From the NCBI RefSeq assembly GCF_051348905.1, contig NC_135232.1, positions 832,504,888 to 832,568,887 on the forward strand: DNA of 64,000 nt, given 5' to 3'. The DNA comes from Ranitomeya variabilis. Its lineage: Eukaryota > Chordata > Amphibia > Anura > Dendrobatidae. Below are positions 21,048-30,765 of this stretch, in pieces. Position 1 is the stretch's first letter. The number at the start of each line of letters is the position of its first letter. The notes beneath the pieces were generated by a model. It saw nothing but the letters and a program-made list of their open reading frames with translations. It ran no database searches and was not told the origin of the DNA. The position numbers were made by a program, and so were the translations under genes.

Positions 21048-21567
21048 AACTTTTCCTAATATGGCTAGATAGCTTTAGCAAACACACTCACGCTTAGTAG
21101 TGTCGTCAAGACTCGCAAGGAATCTTTGACGCTTAAACTGGCTTCTTTGCCAGGTCACATAGCAGGACGAGGCTTTTTGCCGCGGCAGATTCTAAAGACT
21201 GCATGCAACCTAAGGCAAGGGCAACACTTTACCACCCAGTAAAATGTTTTCAATGGGAACTGGACTTTCAACAAACTTTGCACAAATCAATAGCACAGGC
21301 AAATATAGGAAACTTTCTCTAGCCTGATTAAAGTGGGAAATGTGCAATAGCTTTGCATTAAGGACAAGCTTCAGAGTCTCTACTTGGTATCATCAGAAAA
21401 CCGAGTTGGAGTGTCGTGCCGGAAGCTTGAATAGGTCAGCTGATGTATCTCTAAGAATTCACAAATTTTTTTTCTCAAGGTGGTTCAGCGATTTGAATAA
21501 ATGCCAACCCTTGTCTGCAAAAATCTTGACCCGTTTCCTGCAAGTTTCTGAAAGTGGTGCAAATAAC

Positions 21568-21639
21568 GGGGATGTATCTCAGTGGTAGAGCGCACGCTTT
21601 GCATGTGTGAGGCCCCGGGTTCAATCCCCGGCATCTCCA
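21568..21639 (+). tRNA. tRNA-Ala-TGC: tRNA-Ala(TGC), unit 28 first slot, G10T
   Basis: G10T in the D stem and A box. Anticodon TGC 21600-21602. First T4 21686-21689. Confidence 0.85.
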
Positions 21640-21766
21640 TGGCCTGGGTTTACGTGCAAAGGACGCACTTCCTTCAGGTGACTACTTTTCCTTCTCCTTA
21701 TGTGGTTCCTGCAGTCACTCGGTGAAAGAATTACTTGTCAGTGCTCCATCCCACTAGGAGACTTTT

Positions 21767-21838
21767 GGGGATGTAGCTCAGTGGTAGAGCGCATGCTTCG
21801 CATGTATGAGGTCCTGGGTTCAACCCCCAGCATCTCCA
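21767..21838 (+). tRNA. tRNA-Ala-CGC: tRNA-Ala(CGC), unit 28 second slot
   Basis: Matches the second-slot consensus. Anticodon CGC 21799-21801. T4 21842-21845. Confidence 0.96.
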
Positions 21839-22358
21839 AACTTTTCCTAATATGGCTAGATAGCTTTAGCAAACACACTCACGCTTAGTAGTGTCGTCAA
21901 GACTCGCAAGGAATCTTTGACGCTTAAACTGGCTTCTTTGCCAGGTCACATAGCAGGACGAGGCTTTTTGCCGCGGCAGATTCTAAAGACTGCATGCAAC
22001 CTAAGGCAAGGGCAACACTTTACCACCCAGTAAAATGTTTTCAATGGGAACTGGACTTTCAACAAACTTTGCACAAATCAATAGCACAGGCAAATATAGG
22101 AAACTTTCTCTAGCCTGATTAAAGTGGGAAATGTGCAATAGCTTTGCATTAAGGACAAGCTTCAGAGTCTCTACTTGGTATCATCAGAAAACCGAGTTGG
22201 AGTGTCGTGCCGGAAGCTTGAATAGGTCAGCTGATGTATCTCTAAGAATTCACAAATTTTTTTTCTCAAGGTGGTTCAGCGATTTGAATAAATGCCAACC
22301 CTTGTCTGCAAAAATCTTGACCCGTTTCCTGCAAGTTTCTGAAAGTGGTGCAAATAAC

Positions 22359-22430
22359 GGGGATGTATCTCAGTGGTAGAGCGCACGCTTTGCATGTGTG
22401 AGGCCCCGGGTTCAATCCCCGGCATCTCCA
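22359..22430 (+). tRNA. tRNA-Ala-TGC: tRNA-Ala(TGC), unit 29 first slot, G10T
   Basis: G10T in the D stem and A box. Anticodon TGC 22391-22393. First T4 22477-22480. Confidence 0.85.
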
Positions 22431-22557
22431 TGGCCTGGGTTTACGTGCAAAGGACGCACTTCCTTCAGGTGACTACTTTTCCTTCTCCTTATGTGGTTCC
22501 TGCAGTCACTCGGTGAAAGAATTACTTGTCAGTGCTCCATCCCACTAGGAGACTTTT

Positions 22558-22629
22558 GGGGATGTAGCTCAGTGGTAGAGCGCATGCTTCGCATGTATGA
22601 GGTCCTGGGTTCAACCCCCAGCATCTCCA
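22558..22629 (+). tRNA. tRNA-Ala-CGC: tRNA-Ala(CGC), unit 29 second slot
   Basis: Matches the second-slot consensus. Anticodon CGC 22590-22592. T4 22633-22636. Confidence 0.96.
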
Positions 22630-23149
22630 AACTTTTCCTAATATGGCTAGATAGCTTTAGCAAACACACTCACGCTTAGTAGTGTCGTCAAGACTCGCAA
22701 GGAATCTTTGACGCTTAAACTGGCTTCTTTGCCAGGTCACATAGCAGGACGAGGCTTTTTGCCGCGGCAGATTCTAAAGACTGCATGCAACCTAAGGCAA
22801 GGGCAACACTTTACCACCCAGTAAAATGTTTTCAATGGGAACTGGACTTTCAACAAACTTTGCACAAATCAATAGCACAGGCAAATATAGGAAACTTTCT
22901 CTAGCCTGATTAAAGTGGGAAATGTGCAATAGCTTTGCATTAAGGACAAGCTTCAGAGTCTCTACTTGGTATCATCAGAAAACCGAGTTGGAGTGTCGTG
23001 CCGGAAGCTTGAATAGGTCAGCTGATGTATCTCTAAGAATTCACAAATTTTTTTTCTCAAGGTGGTTCAGCGATTTGAATAAATGCCAACCCTTGTCTGC
23101 AAAAATCTTGACCCGTTTCCTGCAAGTTTCTGAAAGTGGTGCAAATAAC

Positions 23150-23221
23150 GGGGATGTAGCTCAGTGGTAGAGCGCACGCTTTGCATGTGTGAGGCCCCGG
23201 GTTCAATCCCCGGCATCTCCA
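23150..23221 (+). tRNA. tRNA-Ala-TGC: tRNA-Ala(TGC), unit 30 first slot
   Basis: Matches the first-slot consensus. Anticodon TGC 23182-23184. First T4 23268-23271. Confidence 0.96.
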
Positions 23222-23348
23222 TGGCCTGGGTTTACGTGCAAAGGACGCACTTTCTACAGGTGACTACTTTTCCTTCTCCTTATGTGGTTCCTGCAGTCAC
23301 TCGGTGAAAGAATTACTTGTCAGTGCTCCATCCCACTAGGAGACTTTT

Positions 23349-23420
23349 GGGGATGTAGCTCAGTGGTAGAGCGCATGCTTCGCATGTATGAGGTCCTGGG
23401 TTCAACCCCCAGCATCTCCA
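23349..23420 (+). tRNA. tRNA-Ala-CGC: tRNA-Ala(CGC), unit 30 second slot
   Basis: Matches the second-slot consensus. Anticodon CGC 23381-23383. T4 23424-23427. Confidence 0.96.
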
Positions 23421-23940
23421 AACTTTTCCTAATATGGCTAGATAGCTTTAGCAAACACACTCACGCTTAGTAGTGTCGTCAAGACTCGCAAGGAATCTTT
23501 GACGCTTAAACTGGCTTCTTTGCCAGGTCACATAGCAGGACGAGGCTTTTTGCCGCGGCAGATTCTAAAGACTGCATGCAACCTAAGGCAAGGGCAACAC
23601 TTTACCACCCAGTAAAATGTTTTCAATGGGAACTGGACTTTCAACAAACTTTGCACAAATCAATAGCACAGGCAAATATAGGAAACTTTCTCTAGCCTGA
23701 TTAAAGTGGGAAATGTGCAATAGCTTTGCATTAAGGACAAGCTTCAGAGTCTCTACTTGGTATCATCAGAAAACCGAGTTGGAGTGTCGTGCCGGAAGCT
23801 TGAATAGGTCAGCTGATGTATCTCTAAGAATTCACAAATTTTTTTTCTCAAGGTGGTTCAGCGATTTGAATAAATGCCAACCCTTGTCTGCAAAAATCTT
23901 GACCCGTTTCCTGCAAGTTTCTGAAAGTGGTGCAAATAAC

Positions 23941-24012
23941 GGGGATGTAGCTCAGTGGTAGAGCGCACGCTTTGCATGTGTGAGGCCCCGGGTTCAATCC
24001 CCGGCATCTCCA
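23941..24012 (+). tRNA. tRNA-Ala-TGC: tRNA-Ala(TGC), unit 31 first slot
   Basis: Matches the first-slot consensus. Anticodon TGC 23973-23975. First T4 24059-24062. Confidence 0.96.
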
Positions 24013-24139
24013 TGGCCTGGGTTTACGTGCAAAGGACGCACTTTCTACAGGTGACTACTTTTCCTTCTCCTTATGTGGTTCCTGCAGTCACTCGGTGAAA
24101 GAATTACTTGTCAGTGCTCCATCCCACTAGGAGACTTTT

Positions 24140-24211
24140 GGGAATGTAGCTCAGTGATAGAGCGCATGCTTCTCATGTATGAGGTTCGGGGTTCAACCCC
24201 CAGCATCTCCA
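24140..24211 (+). pseudogene. Decayed Ala-body tRNA with CTC anticodon, unit 31 second slot
   Basis: Block partner of 16330 with the same five changes (G4A, G18A, G34T, C47T, T49G). Anticodon CTC 24172-24174. T4 24215-24218. Confidence 0.82.
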
Positions 24212-24668
24212 AACTTTTCCTAATATGGCTAGAAAGCTTTAGCAAACACACTCACGCTTAGTAGTGTCGTCAAGACTCGCAAGGAATCTTTGACGCTTAA
24301 ACTGGCTTCTTTGCCAGGTCACATAGCAGGACGAGGCTTTTTGCCGCGGCAGATTCTAAAGACTGCATGCAACCTAAGGCAAGGGCAACACTTTACCACC
24401 CAGTAAAATGTTTTCAATGGGAACTGGACTTTCAACAAACTTTGCACAAATCAATAGCACAGGCAAATATAGGAAACTTTCTCTAGCCTGATTAAAGTGG
24501 GAAATGTGCAATAGCTTTGCATTAAGGACAAGCTTCAGAGTCTCTACTTGGTATCATCAGAAAACCGAGTTGGAGTGTCGTGCCGGAAGCTTGAATTGGT
24601 CAGCTGATGTATCTCTAAGAATTCACAGAGTTTTTTTCTCAAGGTGGTTCAGCGATTTGAATAAATAA

Positions 24669-24705
24669 ATGTGTGAGGCCCCGGGTTCAATCCCCGACAT
24701 CTCCA
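24669..24705 (+). pseudogene. 3' half fragment of tRNA-Ala(TGC), unit 32 first slot
   Basis: Block partner of the fragment at 16859, with the same junction and the same G64A. Confidence 0.93.
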
Positions 24706-24832
24706 TGGCCTGGGTTTACGTGCAAAGGACGCACTTCCTTCAGGTGACTACTTTTCCTTCTCCTTATGTGGTTCCTGCAGTCACTCGGTGAAAGAATTAC
24801 TTGTCAGTGCTCCATCCCACTAGGAGACTTTT

Positions 24833-24904
24833 GGGGATGTAGCTCAGTGGTAGAGCGCATGCTTCGCATGTATGAGGTCCTGGTTTCAACCCCCAGCATC
24901 TCCA
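24833..24904 (+). tRNA. tRNA-Ala-CGC: tRNA-Ala(CGC), unit 32 second slot, G52T
   Basis: G52T in the T stem and B box. Anticodon CGC 24865-24867. T4 24908-24911. Confidence 0.85.
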
Positions 24905-25424
24905 AACTTTTCCTAATATGGCTAGAAAGCTTCAGCAAACACACTCACGCTTAGTAGTGTCGTCAAGACTCGCAAGGAATCTTTGACGCTTAAACTGGCT
25001 TCTTTGCCAGGTCACATAGCAGGACGAGGCTTTTTGTCGCAGCAGATTCTAAAGACTGCATGCAACCTAAGGCAAGGGCAACACTTTACCACCCAGTAAA
25101 ATGTTTTCAATGGGAACTGGACTTTCAACAAACTTTGCACAAATCAATAGCACAGGCAAATATAGGAAACTTTCTCTAGCCTGATTAAAGTGGGAAATGT
25201 GCAATAGCTTTGCATTAAGGACAAGCTTCAGAGTCTCTACTTGGTATCATCAGAAAACCGAGTTGGAGTGTCGTGCCGGAAGCTTGAATAGGTCAGCTGA
25301 TGTATCTCTAAGAATTCACAGAGTTTTTTTCTCAAGGTGGTTCAGCGATTTGAATAAATGCCAACCCTTGTCTGCAAAAATCTTGACCCGTTTCCTGCAA
25401 TTTTCAGAAAGTGGTGCAAATAAC

Positions 25425-25496
25425 GGGGATGTAGCTCAGTGGTAGAGCGCACGCTTTGCATGTGTGAGGCCCCGGGTTCAATCCCCGGCATCTCCA
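25425..25496 (+). tRNA. tRNA-Ala-TGC: tRNA-Ala(TGC), unit 33 first slot, near stop
   Basis: Consensus gene. Anticodon TGC 25457-25459. Close T4 25505-25508. Confidence 0.96.
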
Positions 25497-25623
25497 TGGC
25501 CTGGTTTTACGTGCAAAGGACGCACTTCCTACAGGTGACTACTTTTCCTTCTCCTTATGTGGTTCCTGCAGTCACTCGGTGAAAGAATTACTTGTCAGTG
25601 CTCCATCCCACTGGGAGACTTTT

Positions 25624-25695
25624 GGGGATGTAGCTCAGTGGTAGAGCGCATGCTTCGCATGTATGAGGTCCTGGGTTCAACCCCCAGCATCTCCA
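25624..25695 (+). tRNA. tRNA-Ala-CGC: tRNA-Ala(CGC), unit 33 second slot
   Basis: Matches the second-slot consensus. Anticodon CGC 25656-25658. T4 25699-25702. Confidence 0.96.
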
Positions 25696-26215
25696 AACTT
25701 TTCCTAATATGGCTAGAAAGCTTTAGCAAACACACTCACGCTTACTAGTGTCGTCAAGACTCGCAAGGCATCTTTGACACTTAAACTGGCTTCTTTGCCA
25801 GGTCACATAGCAGGACGAGGCTTTTTGCTGCGGCAGATTCTAAAGACTGCATGCAACCTAAGGCAAGGGCAACACTTTACCACCCAGTAAAATGTTTTCA
25901 ATGGGAACTGGACTTTCAACAAACTTTGCACAAATCAATAGCACAGGCAAATATAGGAAACTATCTCTAGCCTGATTAAAGTGGGAAATGTGCAATAGCT
26001 TTGCATTAAGGACAAGCTTCAGAGTCTCTACTTGGTATCATCAGAAAACCGAGTTGGAGTGTCGTGCCGGAAGCTTGAATAGGTCAGCTGATGTATCTCT
26101 AAGAATTCACAGAGTTTTTTTCTCAAGGTGGTTCAGCGATTTGAATAAATGCCAACCCTTGTCTGCAAAAATCTTGACCCGTTTCCTGCAATTTTCTGAA
26201 AGTGGTGCAAATAAC

Positions 26216-26287
26216 GGGGATGTAGCTCAGTGGTAGAGCGCACGCTTTGCATGTGTGAGGCCCCGGGTTCAATCCCCGGCATCTCCA
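26216..26287 (+). tRNA. tRNA-Ala-TGC: tRNA-Ala(TGC), unit 34 first slot, near stop
   Basis: Consensus gene. Anticodon TGC 26248-26250. Close T4 26296-26299. Confidence 0.96.
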
Positions 26288-26414
26288 TGGCCTGGTTTTA
26301 CGTGCAAAGGACGCACTTCCTACAGGTGACTACTTTTCCTTCTCCTTATGTGGTTCCTGCAGTCACTCGGTGAAAGAATTACTTGTCAGTGCTCCATCCC
26401 ACTAGGAGACTTTT

Positions 26415-26486
26415 GGGGATGTAGCTCAGTGGTAGAGCGCATGCTTCGCATGTATGAGGTCCTGGGTTCAACCCCCAGCATCTCTA
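26415..26486 (+). tRNA. tRNA-Ala-CGC: tRNA-Ala(CGC), unit 34 second slot, C71T
   Basis: C71T makes the terminal acceptor pair G1-T71, a wobble pair. Anticodon CGC 26447-26449. T4 26490-26493. Confidence 0.92.
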
Positions 26487-27004
26487 AACTTTTCCTAATA
26501 TGGCTAGAAAGCTTTAGCAAACACACTCACGCTTAGTAGTGTCGTCAAGACTCGCAAGGAATCTTTGACGCTTAAACTGGCTTCTTTGCCAGGTCACATA
26601 GCAGGACGAGGCTTTTTGCCACGGCAGATTCTAAAGACTGCATGCAACCTAAGGCAAGGGCAACACTTTACCACCCAGTAAAATGTTTTCAATGGGAACT
26701 GGACTTTCAACAAACTTTGCACAAATCAATAGCACAGGCAAATATAGGAAACTTTCTCTAGCCTGATTAAAGTGGGAAATGTGCAATAGTTTTGCATTAA
26801 GGACAAGCTTCAGAGTCTCTACTTGGTATCATCAGAAAACCGAGTTGGAGTGTCGTACCGGAAGCTTGAATAGGTCAGCTGATGTATCTCTAAGAATTCA
26901 CAGTTTTTTTCTCAAGGTGGTTCAGCGATTTGAATAAATGCCAACCCTTGTCTGCAAAAATCTTGACCCGTTTCCTGAAAGTTTCTGAAAGTGGTGCAAA
27001 TAAC

Positions 27005-27076
27005 GGGGATGTAGCTCAGTGGTAGAGCGCACGCTTTGCATGTGTGAGGCCCCGGGTTCAATCCCCGGCATCTCTA
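27005..27076 (+). tRNA. tRNA-Ala-TGC: tRNA-Ala(TGC), unit 35 first slot, C71T
   Basis: C71T gives a G1-T71 wobble at the acceptor end. Anticodon TGC 27037-27039. First T4 27123-27126. Confidence 0.92.
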
Positions 27077-27203
27077 TGGCCTGGGTTTACGTGCAAAGGA
27101 CGCACTTCCTACAGGTGACTACTTTTCCTTCTCCTTATGTGGTTCCTGCAGTCACTCGGTGAAAGAATTACTTGTCAGTGCTCCATCCCACTAGGAGACT
27201 TTT

Positions 27204-27275
27204 GGGGATGTAGCTCAGTGGTAGAGCGCATGCTTCGCATGTATGAGGTCCTGGGTTCAACCCCCAGCATCTCCA
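27204..27275 (+). tRNA. tRNA-Ala-CGC: tRNA-Ala(CGC), unit 35 second slot
   Basis: Matches the second-slot consensus. Anticodon CGC 27236-27238. T4 27279-27282. Confidence 0.96.
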
Positions 27276-27793
27276 AACTTTTCCTAATATGGCTAGAAAG
27301 CTTTAGCAAACACACTCACGCTTAGTAGTGTCGTCAAGACTCGCAAGGAATCTTTGACGCTTAAACTGGCTTCTTTGCCAGGTCACATAGCAGGACGAGG
27401 CTTTTTGCCGCGGCAGATTATAAAGACTGCATGCAACCTAAGGCAAGGGCAACAGTTTACCACCCAGTAAAATGTTTTCAATGGGAACTGGACTTTCAAC
27501 AAACTTTGCACAAATCAATAGCACAGGCAAATATAGGAAACTTTCTCTAGCCTGATTAAAGTGGGAAATGTGCAATAGCTTTGCATTAAGGACAAGCTTC
27601 AGAGTCTCTACTTGGTATCATCAGAAAACCGAGTTGGAGTGTCGTGTCGGAAGCTTGAATAGGTCAGCTGATGTATCTCTAAGAATTCACAGTTTTTTTC
27701 TCAAGGTGGTTCAGCGATTTGAATAAATGCCAACCCTTGTCTGCAAAAATCTTGACCCGTTTCCTGCAGGTTTCTGAAAGTGGTGCAAATGAC

Positions 27794-27865
27794 GGGGATG
27801 TAGCTCAGTGGTAGAGCGCACGCTTTGCATGTGTGAGGCCCCGGGTTCAATCCCCGGCATCTCCA
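27794..27865 (+). tRNA. tRNA-Ala-TGC: tRNA-Ala(TGC), unit 36 first slot
   Basis: Matches the first-slot consensus. Anticodon TGC 27826-27828. First T4 27912-27915. Confidence 0.96.
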
Positions 27866-27992
27866 TGGCCTGGGTTTACGTGCAAAGGACGCACTTCCTA
27901 CAGGTGACTACTTTTCCTTCTCCTTATGTGGTTCCTGCAGTCACTCGGTGAAAGAATTACTTGTCAGTGCTCCATCCCACTAGGAGACTTTT

Positions 27993-28064
27993 GGGGATGT
28001 AGCTCAGTGGTAGAGCGCATGCTTCGCATGTATGAGGTCCTGGGTTCAACCCCCAGCATCTCCA
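27993..28064 (+). tRNA. tRNA-Ala-CGC: tRNA-Ala(CGC), unit 36 second slot
   Basis: Matches the second-slot consensus. Anticodon CGC 28025-28027. T4 28068-28071. Confidence 0.96.
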
Positions 28065-28582
28065 AACTTTTCCTAATATGGCTAGAAAGCTTTAGCAAAC
28101 ACACTCACGCTTAGTAGTGTCGTCAAGACTCGCAAGGAATCTTTGACGCTTAAACTGGCTTCTTTGCCAGGTCACATAGCAGGACGAGGCTTTTTGCCGT
28201 GGCAGATTCTAAAGACTGCATGCAACCTAAGGCAAGGGCAACAGTTTACCACCCAGTAAAATGTTTTCAATGGGAACTGGACTTTCAACAAACTTTGCAC
28301 AAATCAATAGCACAGGCAAATATAGGAAACTTTCTCTAGCCTGATTAAAGTGGGAAATGTGCAATAGCTTTGCATTAAGGACAAGCTTCAGAGTCTCTAC
28401 TTGGTATCATCAGAAAACCGAGTTGGAGTGTCGTGTCGGAAGCTTGAATAGGTCAGCTGATGTATCTCTAACAATTCACAGTTTTTTTCTCAAGGTGGTT
28501 CAGCGATTTGAATAAATGCCAACCCTTGTCTGCAAAAATCTTGACCCGTTTCCTGCAAGTTTCTGAAAGTGGTGCAAATAAC

Positions 28583-28654
28583 GGGGATGTAGCTCAGTGG
28601 TAGAGCGCACGCTTTGCATGTGTGAGGCCCTGGGTTCAATCCCCGGCATCTCCA
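28583..28654 (+). tRNA. tRNA-Ala-TGC: tRNA-Ala(TGC), unit 37 first slot, C49T
   Basis: C49T leaves a T-G wobble in the T stem; the second-slot genes have T at this position but with A opposite. Anticodon TGC 28615-28617. First T4 28701-28704. Confidence 0.93.
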
Positions 28655-28781
28655 TGGCCTGGGTTTACGTGCAAAGGATGCACTTCCTACAGGTGACTAC
28701 TTTTCCTTCTCCTTATGTGGTTCCTGCAGTCACTCGGTGAAAGAATTACTTGTCAGTGCTCCATCCCACTAGGAGACTTTT

Positions 28782-28853
28782 GGGGATGTAGCTCAGTGGT
28801 AGAGCGCATGCTTCGCATGTATGAGGTCCTGGGTTCAACCCCCAGCATCTCCA
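28782..28853 (+). tRNA. tRNA-Ala-CGC: tRNA-Ala(CGC), unit 37 second slot
   Basis: Matches the second-slot consensus. Anticodon CGC 28814-28816. T4 28857-28860. Confidence 0.96.
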
Positions 28854-29371
28854 AACTTTTCCTAATATGGCTAGAAAGCTTTAGCAAACACACTCACGCT
28901 TAGTAGTGTCGTCAAGACTCGCAAGGAATCTTTGACGCTTAAACTGGCTTCTTTGCCAGGTCACATAGCAGGACGAGGCTTTTTGCCGCGGCAGATTCTA
29001 AAGACTGCATGCAACCTAAGGCAAGGGCAACAGTTTACCACCCAGTAAAATGTTTTCAATGGGAACTGGACTTTCAACAAACTTTGCACAAATCAATAGC
29101 ACAGGCAAATATAGGAAACTTTCTCTAGCCTGATTAAAGTGGGAAATGTGCAATAGCTTTGCATTAAGGACAAGCTTCAGAGTCTCTACTTGGTATCATC
29201 AGAAAACCGAGTTGGAGTGTCGTGTCGGAAGCTTGAATAGGTCAGCTGATGTATCTCTAAGAATTCACAGTTTTTTTCTCAAGGTGGTTCAGCGATTTGA
29301 ATAAATGCCAACCCTTGTCTGCAAAAATCTTGACCCGTTTCCTGCAAGTTTCTGAAAGTGGTGCAAATAAC

Positions 29372-29443
29372 GGGGATGTATCTCAGTGGTAGAGCGCACG
29401 CTTTGCATGTGTGAGGCCCCGGGTTCAATCCCCGGCATCTCCA
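29372..29443 (+). tRNA. tRNA-Ala-TGC: tRNA-Ala(TGC), unit 38 first slot, G10T
   Basis: G10T in the D stem and A box. Anticodon TGC 29404-29406. First T4 29490-29493. Confidence 0.85.
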
Positions 29444-29570
29444 TGGCCTGGGTTTACGTGCAAAGGACGCACTTCCTTCAGGTGACTACTTTTCCTTCTC
29501 CTTATGTGGTTCCTGCAGTCACTCGGTGAAAGAATTACTTGTCAGTGCTCCATCCCACTAGGAGACTTTT

Positions 29571-29642
29571 GGGGATGTAGCTCAGTGGTAGAGCGCATGC
29601 TTCGCATGTATGAGGTCCTGGGTTCAACCCCCAGCATCTCCA
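29571..29642 (+). tRNA. tRNA-Ala-CGC: tRNA-Ala(CGC), unit 38 second slot
   Basis: Consensus; the last tRNA before the MITE, 85 bases from its TTAA. Anticodon CGC 29603-29605. T4 29646-29649. Confidence 0.96.
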
Positions 29643-29731
29643 AACTTTTCCTAATATGGCTAGATAGCTTTAGCAAACACACTCACGCTTAGTAGTGTCG
29701 TCAAGACTCGCAAGGAATCTTTGACGCTTAA

Positions 29732-29895
29732 AGGGAACATGTCACCTGAATTTGGCAGGACCAGTTTTGGGTCATATGGGCGGGGTTTTCGAGTGTTTGA
29801 TTCACCCTTTCCTTACCAGCTGGCTGCATGCTGGTCGCAATATTGGATTGAAGTTCATTCTCTGTCCTCCGGAGTACACGCCAGGGCAAGGCAAT
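29732..29895 (+). repeat. MITE left arm (inverted repeat)
   Basis: This 164-base arm begins AGGGAACATGTCACC and pairs along its whole length with 29896-30059. Mismatches cluster in the 25 bases next to the centre, about six of the eleven. Confidence 0.85.
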
Positions 29896-30059
29896 ATTGC
29901 CTTACACAGGTGTGTACTATGGAGGACAGAGAATGAACTTCAATCCAATATTGCGGCCAGCATGCAGCCAGCGGGTAAGGAAAGGGTGAATCAAACACCC
30001 GAAAACCCCGCCCATATGACCCAAAACTGGTCCCGCCAAATTCAGGTGACAGGTTCCCT
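29896..30059 (-). repeat. MITE right arm (inverted repeat)
   Basis: Read on the - strand this arm begins AGGGAACCTGTCACC and aligns without gaps to the left arm. The centre reads GGCAAT/ATTGCC at 29890-29901. Confidence 0.85.
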
Positions 30060-30494
30060 TTAAACTGGCTTCTTTGCCAGGTCACATAGCAGGACGAGGC
30101 TTTTTGCCGCGGCAGATTCTAAAGACTGCATGCAACCTAAGGCAAGGGCAACACTTTACCACCCAGTAAAATGTTTTCAATGGGAACTGGACTTTCAACA
30201 AACTTTGCACAAATCAATAGCACAGGCAAATATAGGAAACTTTCTCTAGCCTGATTAAAGTGGGAAATGTGCAATAGCTTTGCATTAAGGACAAGCTTCA
30301 GAGTCTCTACTTGGTATCATCAGAAAACCGAGTTGGAGTGTCGTGCCGGAAGCTTGAATAGGTCAGCTGATGTATCTCTAAGAATTCACAAATTTTTTTT
30401 CTCAAGGTGGTTCAGCGATTTGAATAAATGCCAACCCTTGTCTGCAAAAATCTTGACCCGTTTCCTGCAAGTTTCTGAAAGTGGTGCAAATAAC

Positions 30495-30566
30495 GGGGAT
30501 GTAGCTCAGTGGTAGAGCGCACGCTTTGCATGTGTGAGGCCCCGGGTTCAATCCCCGGCATCTCCA
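30495..30566 (+). tRNA. tRNA-Ala-TGC: tRNA-Ala(TGC), unit 39 first slot
   Basis: Consensus; first tRNA after the MITE. Anticodon TGC 30527-30529. First T4 30613-30616. Confidence 0.96.
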
Positions 30567-30693
30567 TGGCCTGGGTTTACGTGCAAAGGATGCACTTTCT
30601 ACAGGTGACTACTTTTCCTTCTCCTTATGTGGTTCCTGCAGTCACTCGGTGAAAGAATTACTTGTCAGTGCTCCATCCCACTAGGAGACTTTT

Positions 30694-30765
30694 GGGAATG
30701 TAGCTCAGTGGTAGAGCGCATGCTTCTCATGTATGAGGTTCTGGGTTCAACCCCCAGCATCTCCA
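30694..30765 (+). tRNA. Ala-body tRNA with CTC (Glu) anticodon, unit 39 second slot
   Basis: Same type as 6942: CTC at 30726-30728 with G4A and C47T; G3-T69 and discriminator A are kept. T4 30769-30772. Confidence 0.85.

Larger units (their letters stand above)
18065..25874 (+). repeat. 7,810-bp ten-unit block, copy 2
   Basis: This is the direct tandem copy of the preceding block, unit for unit. Similarity at the 7,810 offset ends between about 25875 and 26066: A/T differs at 25963, then C/T at 26067, then a 2-bp length difference. Confidence 0.88.
29728..30063 (+). mobile_element. Foldback MITE with TTAA target duplication (T2/piggyBac-like)
   Basis: A 328-bp insertion at 29732-30059 is flanked by TTAA at 29728-29731 and 30060-30063. 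All other units show the empty site CTTAAACTGG there. The element is a near-perfect palindrome: two 164-bp arms meet at 29895/29896 with no loop and no gaps, and about 11 mismatches by hand count. It has no transposase frame, so it is non-autonomous. The ends (TTAA-AGGGAAC) fit the end motif I recall for Xenopus T2-family MITEs. Because the flanking bases are AA/TT, a TA duplication with AAGGG ends fits this single copy equally well. Only one of 81 units carries it, so it arrived after most of the amplification. Confidence 0.88.

Noticed and set aside
10255-25874. Collapsed or duplicated assembly as the whole explanation of the array
   Set aside because: Most units differ by private substitutions and lengths, so the array is real sequence diversity. 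Only the nearly identical 7,810-bp pair remains open to this doubt, and it is listed as a finding.
29721-30085. Overlapping frames of 71-103 codons in the MITE on both strands
   Set aside because: They are mirror-image readings of a palindrome; similar peptides appear on both strands because the arms are inverted copies.
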